Source of the DNA: Frigoribacterium sp. Leaf263
GTDB taxonomy: Bacteria; Actinomycetota; Actinomycetes; Actinomycetales; Microbacteriaceae
DNA length: 64,000 bases
Assembly: GCF_001422285.1 (NCBI RefSeq)
Contig: NZ_LMMO01000001.1
Span: forward strand, 596,370 to 660,369
Reading direction: 5' to 3'
Under the pieces are notes generated by a model. It was not told the DNA's origin. It saw only the letters and a program-made list of their open reading frames with translations, and made no database searches. Positions 29,025-38,321 of this stretch are shown here, piece after piece (within the stretch, counting starts at the first letter, position 1; every line of letters starts with the position of its first letter). The translations under genes and the position numbers were made by a program.

Positions 29025-30190
29025 CGGTCTCGGCCTGCCTTGCTCCGGCGGTCGCTTCGAGCCGAGTCGACGATCTCGCGGATACCTTGCTCGAGCATCC
29101 GCCGCATCTGGTCGTCGCCGAAGTCCTCAACCACTCGGCGGCCCCGACTCACCAGATCCGTCATACGGTCCGCATCCCCGATCGCCGCCTCGAGCACCGT
29201 CCGGAGGGAGTCAGGGTCACCCGAATGGAAGACGAGGCCGTTGACACCGTCCTCGACGACCTCCATCGGGCCCCCCTGGTCGGGGACGACGACGACCGCT
29301 CCATGGGCGAGCCCCTGAACGACGACCTGGCCGAAGGGCTCTGGGAACCTCGTGCTGAGGACGACGATGTCCACTTCGTCGAGAACGGAGGCCACATCGT
29401 CGACATGGCCGAGGAAGCGGATCGGGACCGCCGACTCGCGTGCGGAGTCTTCTATCTCCGTGATGAACGCCGGGTCCGAGAAGAACGTCCCGCCGTAGAT
29501 GTCCAACCGCACCGGGCGCACCCCGGGCCGTGGCGTCATCGCCTTCACGGCGTCGATCAGGATGTCGGTGCCCTTCCACCTATCCGGTCGGCTCAAGGAG
29601 GCGATCACGAGCTCTTCACCTCGGCCGCTGGGTCGCGACCTGGTGGAGGCGGTCCGCTCCGTCACGCCGGAGATGGGGTAGGCGACCCGTATCGGTCTCC
29701 GAGCGAGAACTGCCGGGATGCAGGACTTGGTCCACTTGCTGTTCGCCAGGAAGCCGTCGAACTGCCTGAAGAAGAAGTGGATGGCGAGAAAGCGTTTCAG
29801 GCCCTTCAAGGTCTCCATGGAGACCCGGGAGTAGTAGACGCGTGTGATTCGTGGTGCGACTCTGGCGAAGGCCATCGTTATCGTCGCGTAGAGGCTGTTC
29901 GCGACGATCACGTCGGGGGAGTGCTCGCGGACGGCTGATGAGAATCGACGGCTGAACAGCGGGGCGCGGGCGAAGCTGAAGGCGCCGGCCTCGTCGAGGA
30001 CGGTCACCTTGTGGCCGGTTGCTCGATACGCATCCACGAGCGGCCCGCCCGTCAAGAGGATGAGGCTGACGTCGAGGTCCCGCGTGTCTTCCAAATAGCG
30101 GAGCAAGCCGAGCTGACCGCCCCCGGGGTCGGCTGAGTGATCGACCATCGTCACCCGCAGGGGTGGTCGTGGTGCCGGTGCAGTGGTCAT
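29021..30190 (-). CDS. Glycosyltransferase family 4
   Basis: A 389-aa GT-B enzyme. It begins RVTMVDHSADPGGGQLGLLRYL, has the donor-site segment VIASLSRPDRWKGTDILIDAV, and ends with the retaining-GT4 EX7E motif (PEPFGQVVVQGLAHGAVVVV, then GGPMEVVEDGVNG). It is the second gene of a minus-strand pair; its start overlaps the previous gene by 4 nt. Confidence 0.86.
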   Translation of the reverse strand: MTTAPAPRPPLRVTMVDHSADPGGGQLGLLRYLEDTRDLDVSLILLTGGPLVDAYRATGHKVTVLDEAGAFSFARAPLFSRRFSSAVREHSPDVIVANSLYATITMAFARVAPRITRVYYSRVSMETLKGLKRFLAIHFFFRQFDGFLANSKWTKSCIPAVLARRPIRVAYPISGVTERTASTRSRPSGRGEELVIASLSRPDRWKGTDILIDAVKAMTPRPGVRPVRLDIYGGTFFSDPAFITEIEDSARESAVPIRFLGHVDDVASVLDEVDIVVLSTRFPEPFGQVVVQGLAHGAVVVVPDQGGPMEVVEDGVNGLVFHSGDPDSLRTVLEAAIGDADRMTDLVSRGRRVVEDFGDDQMRRMLEQGIREIVDSARSDRRSKAGRDR

Positions 30191-31293
30191 GACGACTCGT
30201 TTCGGGCTTGTATGCGGTTCTCGATGGCTGATCGCATGCGCGTCACGGATGAGGTCCAGTCATATCGAGTCACTCCCGCCGCGTCCTTCCGGCCCGAGCC
30301 CTCCCGGCTGGAGATCGCCTCGATGATGCCAGCTGCGATGCTCGACTCCGAATGGGGATCGACGAAGAAGGCGACGTCGCCGACCGTCTCCCGGAACACA
30401 GGCAGATCGCTCACGACGACCGGCGTTCCGAAGTGAGCAGCCTCGACGGGGGGCATGCCGAAGCCCTCACCGAGAGAGGCGAAGACCAGGCAAGCACTGT
30501 TCTCGTAGAGCCAGCGCAGCTCACGGTCTTGGACGAACCCGGCGAACACCACGATGCCTGCCTCGACGGCCCGGGAGACGTCCGACGTGAAGTCGTCGGC
30601 TTTTCCGTCCCCGCTGCCGACGATGACGAGTGGGTTGTCCACATCGACCAGATCCCCATCAAGGCACGCTGCGATGACCCGCGCCAGGTTCTTCCGAATG
30701 TTGAGTCTTCCGACGGCGAGTACGTAACCGTGTGCCGTCAGGGCTCGCAACGGACCCGTCTCGGGTCGGACCGGGGGCACTTCGGTCAGCTCCGCGCTGA
30801 GACCTATGCCTACCGGCACGACCTCGCGAGAGCGCGTCAGCCGTCGGATACGGTCGGCTTCGGTCGAGCTCGAGGTGAACACGACATCGGCCCGCGGCGC
30901 CAGACGAGGCATGATTCCGAAATACCCCCGCTCGACGGCCGTGAACCACTCGGGATTCTCGAGGAAGAGAACATCATGGAGAAAGAGTGCGCTCACGCCC
31001 CGCCGGTAGCGCGGCGCATAATTGTGCGCCACGACCACGTCAGCGCCCCAGGTGGTGCCCACGCGGGCCAGGCTGCGGGATGCGAGGAGGGCCTGAGGGT
31101 ACGCCTTCGTCGCGAAGACGCGGACCTCGTCTGACAATTCAGCCCGAGCAGCGGCCTCATGCTTCGAGCGAACGAGGAGCGCTATCTCGTCGTGCGGGAA
31201 CGTGATCGACCAGGCGGAGATCATGTCCCGCAGGACGTGTCGTTGCGAAGGAGGGCCGGCGACGAACCAGAAGGCGTCGAACAGGACTTTCAT
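30187..31293 (-). CDS. Glycosyltransferase family 4 (mannosyltransferase-like)
   Basis: A 368-aa GT4 enzyme. Donor-domain landmarks are VLAVGRLNIRKNLARVIAA and FASLGEGFGMPPVEAAHFGTPVVVSD, with the EX7E glutamates in GEGFGMPPVEA. ATG at 31293 with GGGGGA seven bases upstream is chosen over an earlier in-frame start. A consensus TATAAT (31383 to 31378) lies about 85 nt before it. Confidence 0.86.
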   Translation of the reverse strand: MKVLFDAFWFVAGPPSQRHVLRDMISAWSITFPHDEIALLVRSKHEAAARAELSDEVRVFATKAYPQALLASRSLARVGTTWGADVVVAHNYAPRYRRGVSALFLHDVLFLENPEWFTAVERGYFGIMPRLAPRADVVFTSSSTEADRIRRLTRSREVVPVGIGLSAELTEVPPVRPETGPLRALTAHGYVLAVGRLNIRKNLARVIAACLDGDLVDVDNPLVIVGSGDGKADDFTSDVSRAVEAGIVVFAGFVQDRELRWLYENSACLVFASLGEGFGMPPVEAAHFGTPVVVSDLPVFRETVGDVAFFVDPHSESSIAAGIIEAISSREGSGRKDAAGVTRYDWTSSVTRMRSAIENRIQARNESS

Positions 31294-31377
31294 GTTGGAT
31301 TCCCCCGGGTGTCCGATCGACAGTGCATCTGTGGTGCGGCCACCATGTCGGCCCACGTTTAGTTGCTGGTCGTCATA

Positions 31378-31383
31378 ATTATA
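31378..31383 (-). promoter_or_regulatory. Consensus -10 box for the 31293-29021 glycosyltransferase pair
   Basis: A perfect TATAAT on the minus strand in a short AT-rich stretch. No good -35 is seen. The divergent gene at 31519 starts 136 nt to the right. Confidence 0.5.
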
Positions 31384-31518
31384 CTTGCCCGGGCCGTGAC
31401 CCTATGTGACGATGGAATACCTCTGATGACATATCACTTGGCGCGGGCGCGACAAGGCGAAATGCGTTAGCGATAGCCTCAATGGTCAAGCGAAAGCTGA
31501 GCAGTCTTTGGAGGACAC

Positions 31519-32364
31519 GTGGTCAAGGTCGCTGGGGTCGAATCGTTCCAATGGAACCCGCGGAGGAAGCGTCTCCCTTACCTGAGGCCCCGACACAACA
31601 ACTTCGGAGATCTCCTCGGGCCCGTCGTCGTCCGAGAGATGATCACACGGCTGGGTCGGCTCGATTCGGCTGCGAACCCCGCCCGATCGCCCGGACACAA
31701 ACTGATGACCGTCGGCTCGGTGATGCACTTCGCTCAAGACGGCGACACGGTATGGGGCACGGGGGTCAACGGAAAGGTCCGCCCTGATGAACACCTCTTC
31801 GGCAGGTTGGACGTCCGTGCGGTCCGTGGCCCACGGACCCGCGCATGGCTGGAGAACGCCCTCGGAATCGATGTGCCCGCCGTCTACGGCGATCCAGCAC
31901 TGCTCCTGCCTCGTCTCATTCCTTCCCTCGGGGAGGCTGGTGTCCAGAAGCGACGCTCGCTGAGCGTCATTCCGAACATGAACGAGGCCAGTAAGTACAA
32001 GTCGCATCCTGACTTCGTCAGTCCTCGCAGGTCGGTGCGAGAGGTGGTCTCGGCCATCGCGAGCAGCGATCGCGTCGTGGGCTCCTCGCTCCATGCGATC
32101 GTTCTGGCAGAGGCCATGGGAGTTCCGTGCGCCCTCGTACGATCTTCGGTCGAATCACCGTTCAAATACGCCGACTACTTCGAGGGCACGGGGCGTTTCG
32201 ATGCCGAGACGTTCGACTCGTTCGACTCGGCTCTAGCGCACGTCGAGAAAGTCGATGTCGATAGCTATGCACCGCTTCAGGCCTGGGATGCGCAGCCCCT
32301 CATGGCTGCGTTCCCCGCCGACCTGTGGACGAAGCAGGCGGGCGGGGAAAGCGATGCGAGGTGA
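31519..32364 (+). CDS. Polysaccharide pyruvyl transferase family protein
   Basis: A 281-aa protein of the CsaB/WcaK family, which adds ketal pyruvate from PEP to sugars. Family marks are NNFGDLLGPVVVREM at the N-terminus, TVWGTGVNG, VRGPRTRAWLENALGI, YGDPALLLP and VVGSSLHAIVLAEAMGVPCALV. The GTG start has TGGAGGA 4 nt upstream. It is convergent with the secreted beta-helix gene, with only 3 nt between the stops. Pyruvylation would give the polymer negative charge. Confidence 0.9.
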   Translation: MVKVAGVESFQWNPRRKRLPYLRPRHNNFGDLLGPVVVREMITRLGRLDSAANPARSPGHKLMTVGSVMHFAQDGDTVWGTGVNGKVRPDEHLFGRLDVRAVRGPRTRAWLENALGIDVPAVYGDPALLLPRLIPSLGEAGVQKRRSLSVIPNMNEASKYKSHPDFVSPRRSVREVVSAIASSDRVVGSSLHAIVLAEAMGVPCALVRSSVESPFKYADYFEGTGRFDAETFDSFDSALAHVEKVDVDSYAPLQAWDAQPLMAAFPADLWTKQAGGESDAR

Positions 32365-32367
32365 TCC

Positions 32368-35325
32368 CTACTTGAGGCAGGCTGCCGGTGAGAGTTTCAC
32401 GGACGTCGGGGTGACATTGTTCGAGCACTTGATGACCGTCCCGTTCGACCCGAATCCGTAGACAGCCAGAGACGAAGCCGTCGTCCGCGTGAACGAGATG
32501 CTGTTGCGTGTCACGATGTTGTTCTCGCCCCAGGTCGCACCGTCGGAGTATTTCCCGGCCAGGACACGGACTCCCTGCTCCAGCGATGACGCGATCGAGT
32601 TCTGGTACAGCACGTAGCGGCTGCCCTTGATCTGAAGGCTCGAGCCCGTGATGTCGTTCGTGCCCTGCGTCGCTCCCACAGTGTTCTTGTAGATGGTCCC
32701 GTCGACCGTCTGCTCTTTCGCCTCGATCGCCTCGCCCGTCGTGCCGCTGATCGTGTTGTAGGCGATCACGTTGCGATCGCTCCGGTCGGCAGCGCAAGCG
32801 GGTTCGCAGGTGTCGTTGCCGAGTGAACTCCCGATGTAGATGCCCTCTCCGAAGCGGGGGTCCTTCTTCCCGGTGGCGGTGATCGTCGTGTGCGCGATCA
32901 CGTTGTCGGACGAGTTCTTGCTCAGGTAGATGCCGGCTTGGGCGGTGTCGCTCACCTTGAGGTAGTCCATGACGACGCGAGTGCTGCCCAGCATCTCCAC
33001 ACCAGCGTGCACCTGCTCGATGTTGAGGCGCTCGAGACGGATCCAGCTCGAGTCCCGGAGGAGGAAACCGCTGTTCAAGCTGGCGTAGTCGGCGCCCGAG
33101 TCTCCGAGATCGATCTTCGCGTCCGATGCGCCGCAGATGCTGATCGGAGCCGACTGCGTGCCGTGGATACCCGAGAAGGTGAAACCTGTGTAGAGGCCGG
33201 CGGCGCGCACCTTGCCTCGATAGGTTCCCGGTGCCAGCTTGATCGTGTCGCCGGGCTTCGCGGCATTGATGGCTGTCTGGAGTTGGTCACCGTTCGTGAC
33301 CGTCTTCGTCGGGCTGGCGCAGCGAGACGTGCCAAGGGTCTTGTTGACTCCGAGCGAACCCGTCGTGCGGGACACGGCCGTGCTCGCCTGCGACGTGAAG
33401 CCCCATCGATCACGGGCCGCCAACCGGTACGCGAATGCTGTCGTCTCGGCCAGCGCGCTGTCCACGTAGGTGGTGGAGGTAGGGAGGTCGATCTGGGTCG
33501 ACACCCCCGCGGCGTCCGTCCTGTTGAGCCGGTAGGTCAGGGCGTCGGAGCTCTTCGTGGCGGGCTTGACCCAGGTGATCTTCGAGCCGAGGGCCGGAGC
33601 CGTGCCGACGCCGGGGACGAGGGTGACAGAGCCGGGTTTCGTGGCTGAGAGGTCCGAGACGACGAAGGCATCGAGGTGAATGGAAGCGGAAGTCGCAGCC
33701 GCGTTCTTCTTGCCCGTCCACTGGATCTGGATCTTGTGGGTCCCTGCCGGCAGTCCCTGCTTGAGGAAGAGGGTCTGCTGATAGCTCGTACCGGCCGAGT
33801 AACGATCGACGGGCGTCTGCTCGACACCGTCGAGGGTGACCTTGGCGATGCCGGAACCCGGGCTCTTGCGGCCGATCCACGCGATACCCGTCCCGGAGAA
33901 GGTGAGAGTCGCCTTCGCATCGGTCATCGCATAACGGCTCTGACCCCCCTGCTCGCCCGAGTTGTTCGAGGTCGTCCACGGGCCCTCGTAGACGATCGCC
34001 GTCGAGTTGTCGCCCACGACACCTGGCGGGGCTACGAACGCATTCGCGGCGTCTGAGACGCTGAAGGCGTCGAAGTGCATGGCTGACGACGACGCCGACG
34101 CGTTCTGCTTGCCGGACCATTCGACTCTGATGGTGTGCGGCCCAGCGCTCAGCCCCTCGGTCGAGTAGAGAGTCTTCCGATAGGAGATCGTCGGCGCGTA
34201 CCGATCGACCGTAGCGACCTGCGTTCCATCGATGAAGACGGCAGCGATGCCCGAACTGGCGGAGCTTCGGCCGATCCAGGCGATCGATGTCGCATCGAAT
34301 GTCAAGCTGACCGAGGACTTCGAACTCGAATAGGCGCTCTGCCCCCCTGAATCACCGCTGCTCGGACTCGTCGACCAGGGCCCGGTGAACGATACGGCCG
34401 AGGACTTCTCCTCGTAGATGCCCGGGACCACCGGGGTCTCCTCGCCTCGGACCACGAAAGCGTCCAGGTGAGTCGACGTCCCACGCGACGCCGAGTTCAT
34501 CGTCTTCGTCCACGTGATGGTGATCGTGTGCACCTGATCGGAGAGATCCGACTTGCGGAACAGCTCCTGCTGATAGTCGTTCGTCGAGGAGTAGCGATCG
34601 ACGTCCGGCTGCCGGACACCGTCGATCGTGACCTGCGCGATGCCTGCCGCTGAGGACCGGCGCCCCAGCCACGTGATGTCGGTCCCCCTGAAGGTCAAGG
34701 ACGCGGTGGCTGCGGTCGATGCGCTGACACTGTCTCCGCCGGAATCCAGAGCGTTGGTGGACGTCGACCAGGTGCCCGTGTACGAGACGGCGGGATCATC
34801 TTGCTCGATGGTGCCCAGGCCGACCGCTGAACTCGTCTCCTCGACCCGCAGAGAATCGAGATGTGCGCTCGCACCGGTCGCGGCGGCGTTCTTCGAGCCG
34901 TCGAATTGCACCGTCATGGTGTGCGTGCCGGCTCCGAGCGTGCTGCTCGAGAAGACGGTCTGTTGGAACTTGGTGGTGGCAGAGTAGCGATCCACGGTCC
35001 CTGCGAGCTGGCCGTCGATCGCGACTGTCGAGATCCCTGACGAAGGAGAGGTCCTCGCGATCCAGCTGACGCCGGTGCCCACGAAGGTGAACGAGAACGA
35101 GGCGGTCCCGTTGGCATAGGTGCTGCGGCCGCCCGAATCCGCAGCGTTCGTCATCGGCTTCCATGACCCGGCGAAGGTCACCCCGGGCGAAGCCTCCTCG
35201 TAGGACCCCTGAGTCAACGTGGTCGACGCGGAGGCGGCGGTGACACCCATCGGGGCCACCAGGGCTGCCAGCAGCCCTGCTGCGAGAAAGACGGCGCCTG
35301 ATCTGATCCACTTCTTCGACAACAT
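32368..35325 (-). CDS. Large secreted protein: four repeat modules, Fn3 and right-handed beta-helix
   Basis: A 985-aa exported protein. A signal peptide (about 1-34, LAAGLLAALVAPMGVTAASA) is followed by four homologous modules of about 125 residues, each with a pattern like W(I/L)xRxSxxSGI, VxIDG, VDRY and HxDAF. An Fn3-like domain lies near 580-665. A C-terminal parallel beta-helix of the pectate-lyase/NosD type runs from about 690, with PGDTIKLAPGTYRGKV and repeated NVIAYNTIS-like coils. Cysteines CEPAC may form a disulfide. It may bind and cleave or modify the surface polymer; no catalytic site could be assigned. ATG at 35325 is preferred over TTG at 35349. Confidence 0.8.
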   Translation of the reverse strand: MLSKKWIRSGAVFLAAGLLAALVAPMGVTAASASTTLTQGSYEEASPGVTFAGSWKPMTNAADSGGRSTYANGTASFSFTFVGTGVSWIARTSPSSGISTVAIDGQLAGTVDRYSATTKFQQTVFSSSTLGAGTHTMTVQFDGSKNAAATGASAHLDSLRVEETSSAVGLGTIEQDDPAVSYTGTWSTSTNALDSGGDSVSASTAATASLTFRGTDITWLGRRSSAAGIAQVTIDGVRQPDVDRYSSTNDYQQELFRKSDLSDQVHTITITWTKTMNSASRGTSTHLDAFVVRGEETPVVPGIYEEKSSAVSFTGPWSTSPSSGDSGGQSAYSSSKSSVSLTFDATSIAWIGRSSASSGIAAVFIDGTQVATVDRYAPTISYRKTLYSTEGLSAGPHTIRVEWSGKQNASASSSAMHFDAFSVSDAANAFVAPPGVVGDNSTAIVYEGPWTTSNNSGEQGGQSRYAMTDAKATLTFSGTGIAWIGRKSPGSGIAKVTLDGVEQTPVDRYSAGTSYQQTLFLKQGLPAGTHKIQIQWTGKKNAAATSASIHLDAFVVSDLSATKPGSVTLVPGVGTAPALGSKITWVKPATKSSDALTYRLNRTDAAGVSTQIDLPTSTTYVDSALAETTAFAYRLAARDRWGFTSQASTAVSRTTGSLGVNKTLGTSRCASPTKTVTNGDQLQTAINAAKPGDTIKLAPGTYRGKVRAAGLYTGFTFSGIHGTQSAPISICGASDAKIDLGDSGADYASLNSGFLLRDSSWIRLERLNIEQVHAGVEMLGSTRVVMDYLKVSDTAQAGIYLSKNSSDNVIAHTTITATGKKDPRFGEGIYIGSSLGNDTCEPACAADRSDRNVIAYNTISGTTGEAIEAKEQTVDGTIYKNTVGATQGTNDITGSSLQIKGSRYVLYQNSIASSLEQGVRVLAGKYSDGATWGENNIVTRNSISFTRTTASSLAVYGFGSNGTVIKCSNNVTPTSVKLSPAACLK

Positions 35326-35474
35326 GCCCCTCGATTTCCTCGACCACAAGCCGACAGATTCAGAACGAATCAGGTGATCCCGGCATGTGTGGTTTAAATC
35401 TAAACACTAGAAGTCGGCGTGGCGAGGGGCTGGCCCACACTGGGGGTGACCGAATGCGAGCTGCAGACTCCTCG

Positions 35475-36614
35475 TCAGTCCTGTGAGGGACCGGACGGAA
35501 GGCGAGCGAGGTCGCGCAGGGCGCTCGCGTAGTTCCTGAGCACCCCAGCCCAGGAATAGTCGGCTCGTGCCCGCGCGGAAGCGGCAGCCGACCGGTCGTC
35601 CTGCTCTCGCGGGCTTGAAAGGAGTTGCGTCACGCTCTCGGCGATCGCATCTGCGTCGGGGGCGACCAGGCGTGCGTCCTCGCCGACTACCTCTCGGTTG
35701 TACACGGTGTCCCGAGCCACGAGGGGAGCCCCGAGCATCATGGCCTGCACGAGCGCCGGATTCGTGCCTCCGACACTGTGGCCGTGGAAGTACGCTCCTG
35801 CGTGCTGCCAGAGCGAGAAGAGGCGGTTGTCGTCACTGACATGACCCAACCAGCGCACACGGTCGTTGGAGGCAGCGAGCCGCTCGACGCGCTCGTCGAT
35901 CTCGCCGCCGTAGCCGCTGGAGCCCACGATGACGACGTCGTACCGCTCGCTGATGCGAGCCGCGGCTTCGACGAACTCGTTGATCGTGTTCTCGGGAACG
36001 AACCGGGCAACCACCAGGGCGTAGCCACGGTGCGTCAAACCTGGCTCGACGGGCAGATCGGCCAGCTCGTCCCCGCCATAGGGGATGAAGACGCCGTCAC
36101 GTCCGAAGTCCTTCTTCCAGCGACGGCCGATCTCGTGAGCGTCGAAGACGAGACGGGTGGCCCACCAGGCTGTCGTCTTGGCTCCCCCCTTGAACACCGC
36201 CTTGGCGAGACGGCCCCACTTGGCTCGTTCCCACTCGATGCCGTCGACGTTGACCAGCGTGGGGATACCCCGCAGCCTGAGCAGTGGGAGCCAGAACCCG
36301 TTGGCGACATTCATGATGAGCGCGACATCGGGTTTGCGGCGGGCGGCGTCGAGAATGGACGACAAGCCATAGGTCAGCGTGCTGAGGCTCTTCGTCTCGA
36401 GACCGCGTGTCACGCGCGTGGTGACACGTGCATCGATGTCGGGATCGTCCTCGCGGGTCGACCCCGGACGTCCGTAGACCGTGACGTCCCACCCTTCCTC
36501 GACGAGGTAGGGGGCGAGCTTGCGCACGGCGGTCTCGAACCCCCCGTAGTAGCTCGGGTAGCCGCGGGTTCCGATGATGGCGACGGACGGACGAGCGGAT
36601 TTTCGGGAGGTCAT
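35475..36614 (-). CDS. DUF1972/GT4 glycosyltransferase (rhamnosyltransferase WchF-like)
   Basis: A 379-aa enzyme starting VAIIGTRGYPSYYGGFETAVRKLAPYL in two adjoining parts, the signature of DUF1972-type glycosyltransferases such as WchF, which adds rhamnose as second sugar. The donor domain has VVARFVPENTINEFVEAA and GHSVGGTNPALVQAMMLGAPLVA. It starts one base after the stop of the initiating transferase gene, so it is likely the second enzyme acting on the lipid-linked sugar. The sugar identity is inferred from family only. Confidence 0.85.
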   Translation of the reverse strand: MTSRKSARPSVAIIGTRGYPSYYGGFETAVRKLAPYLVEEGWDVTVYGRPGSTREDDPDIDARVTTRVTRGLETKSLSTLTYGLSSILDAARRKPDVALIMNVANGFWLPLLRLRGIPTLVNVDGIEWERAKWGRLAKAVFKGGAKTTAWWATRLVFDAHEIGRRWKKDFGRDGVFIPYGGDELADLPVEPGLTHRGYALVVARFVPENTINEFVEAAARISERYDVVIVGSSGYGGEIDERVERLAASNDRVRWLGHVSDDNRLFSLWQHAGAYFHGHSVGGTNPALVQAMMLGAPLVARDTVYNREVVGEDARLVAPDADAIAESVTQLLSSPREQDDRSAAASARARADYSWAGVLRNYASALRDLARLPSGPSQD

Positions 36615-38105
36615 TTAGTAGGCACCACTTCCACGGAAGACGGCGCGTGCCGTGCGTCCGAGCAGGATCAGATCGTTGAGGACGGACCAGTTCTCGACGT
36701 AGTAGAGATCGAGGCGGACCGAGTCCTCCCATGACAGGTCGCTCCGGCCGCTGACCTGCCACAGCCCGGTGATGCCGGGGCGGACCAGGAATCGGCGGAA
36801 GTTGTGCTTCTCGTAGGCCTTCGTCTCGGCATCGAGAGGAGGGCGGGGCCCGACGAGCGACATCGTGCCGTTCAGCACGTTGAACAGCTGCGGCAGCTCG
36901 TCGAGGCTGTAGCGACGGAGGAACGCCCCGACGCGCGTGACCCGCGGATCGTTCTTCATCTTGAAGAGCACCTGGTTGCCGGCATCGCGCTGCTCGGCCT
37001 GCAGGTGCGCCAGCTGCGCCTCCGCGTCGACCCGCATGGAGCGGAACTTGAACATGGTGAACGTCTCGCCGCCGAGGCCCACCCGCTGCTGCCGGAAGAT
37101 GATCGGCCCGCTCGAGGTCGCGGCCACGGCGATGGTGATCGCCAGCAGCACGGGAGAGAGCAGCAGGATGCCCAGCCCCGCTGCGGCCCGGTCGATGACC
37201 GTCTTCGTCCAGGCCTTGCGTCCGGCGAAGACCGGCGACTCGACGTGGATCAGGGGGAGGCCGGCGACGGGCCGCGTGTGCATCCGCGGGCCCGCGATGT
37301 CGGTCAGGGCCGGGGCCACGATGAGCTGGGTGCCCGACTCCTCGAGCGACCAGCCGAGCTGACGGACGGCGAGAGGTGACAGCTCGTCACTGCTCGTGAC
37401 GATGACGCAGTCGACGTGATGGCGGGCGAGGACGGCGGTGACGTCGTTCAGTCCGCCGGCGACGGGCACGGACGCCGTGCCGATCGTGCTGCCCGACGTC
37501 CCGTGAGGCAGGCAGGCCAGGACCGGGCGGTAGCCGGCCGAGGGCTGGCCCGACAGGTGATTCGCCAGGTGCTCGACGGAGTGCCGTGACCCGACGAGGA
37601 GCGCCCGCGCCGAGTACTGGCCGACTCGGCGGTGCGCGACCAGCCATTGGCGCCAGCCCCACCGAGACAGCACGAGTCCGATCGCCGCGACGGGGAACGA
37701 GGTCAGCACGAAGCTGCGCCCGAGATCGAGCCGGAGGACGATCGCCACGATGGCGAAGACCCCGAAGAGCATCAGCGACGACTCGAGCACTCGTTTGTAC
37801 TCGAGTGGCCCTTGCCCGATGATGCGGGAGTCACGGGTGCCGTAGGCAGTCAGCACAAGCAGCCACGCGCCGAGCAGGAGGATGCTCACGACGGTGTGCC
37901 GGGTGGCGATCTCGCCCCACGAGAGGCGATCGGCCAACGACCCCATGTTGATGGCGTACCAGGTGAGCTCGCCGACGGCTACCGCGATGAAGACGACGAG
38001 GGTGTCGGTCAGCGTCAGTCGTCTGGCGTAGTTCCGGGCCCAGGGTGCCGGCGCATCACCGACGAGGCCATGGCGCAAGGTCGATTCTGAGGCACCAGTC
38101 GTCAA
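36615..38105 (-). CDS. Polyprenyl-phosphate sugar-1-phosphate transferase (initiating enzyme, WbaP-like)
   Basis: A 496-aa enzyme that loads the first sugar-1-phosphate onto undecaprenyl phosphate. There are five membrane segments (about 30-150 and 310-340), a central CoA-binding-like domain, and the C-terminal catalytic domain with FTMFKFRSMRVDAE, RRYSLDELPQLFNVLNG, MSLVGPRPP and RPGITGLWQVSGRSDLSWED. The start is TTG at 38105 with AGGA 3 nt upstream. A dyad containing a TATGAT -10 candidate lies about 115 nt upstream. Confidence 0.93.
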   Translation of the reverse strand: MTTGASESTLRHGLVGDAPAPWARNYARRLTLTDTLVVFIAVAVGELTWYAINMGSLADRLSWGEIATRHTVVSILLLGAWLLVLTAYGTRDSRIIGQGPLEYKRVLESSLMLFGVFAIVAIVLRLDLGRSFVLTSFPVAAIGLVLSRWGWRQWLVAHRRVGQYSARALLVGSRHSVEHLANHLSGQPSAGYRPVLACLPHGTSGSTIGTASVPVAGGLNDVTAVLARHHVDCVIVTSSDELSPLAVRQLGWSLEESGTQLIVAPALTDIAGPRMHTRPVAGLPLIHVESPVFAGRKAWTKTVIDRAAAGLGILLLSPVLLAITIAVAATSSGPIIFRQQRVGLGGETFTMFKFRSMRVDAEAQLAHLQAEQRDAGNQVLFKMKNDPRVTRVGAFLRRYSLDELPQLFNVLNGTMSLVGPRPPLDAETKAYEKHNFRRFLVRPGITGLWQVSGRSDLSWEDSVRLDLYYVENWSVLNDLILLGRTARAVFRGSGAY

Positions 38106-38218
38106 CAGTCCTGTCCCCCTCGGGCAGTCTTTGGATGAGTACCCATGGTTCGGGTCGCTGGGCTGAGGTCCTGTCGCTCGTCACGGGCTCACGACGGCCG
38201 GGTCAGACACCCCAGATA

Positions 38219-38234
38219 GATCATAGTAATGATC
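38219..38234 (-). promoter_or_regulatory. Dyad with embedded -10 box upstream of the initiating transferase
   Basis: GATCAT-AGTA-ATGATC is a perfect 6-bp inverted repeat. Read on the minus strand it contains TATGAT (38225 to 38220), a good -10 hexamer. The layout suggests a repressor site over the promoter of the 38105-35475 operon. The remainder of 38106-38321 shows no gene. Confidence 0.4.
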
Positions 38235-38321
38235 AACCGTCGCTTAGACGCATCGATACTCACGGGTATCAGTTTCGGTCGCCTCGGAGGGGACTGGCTC
38301 GGCTGGACATCGAGCTGCCGC

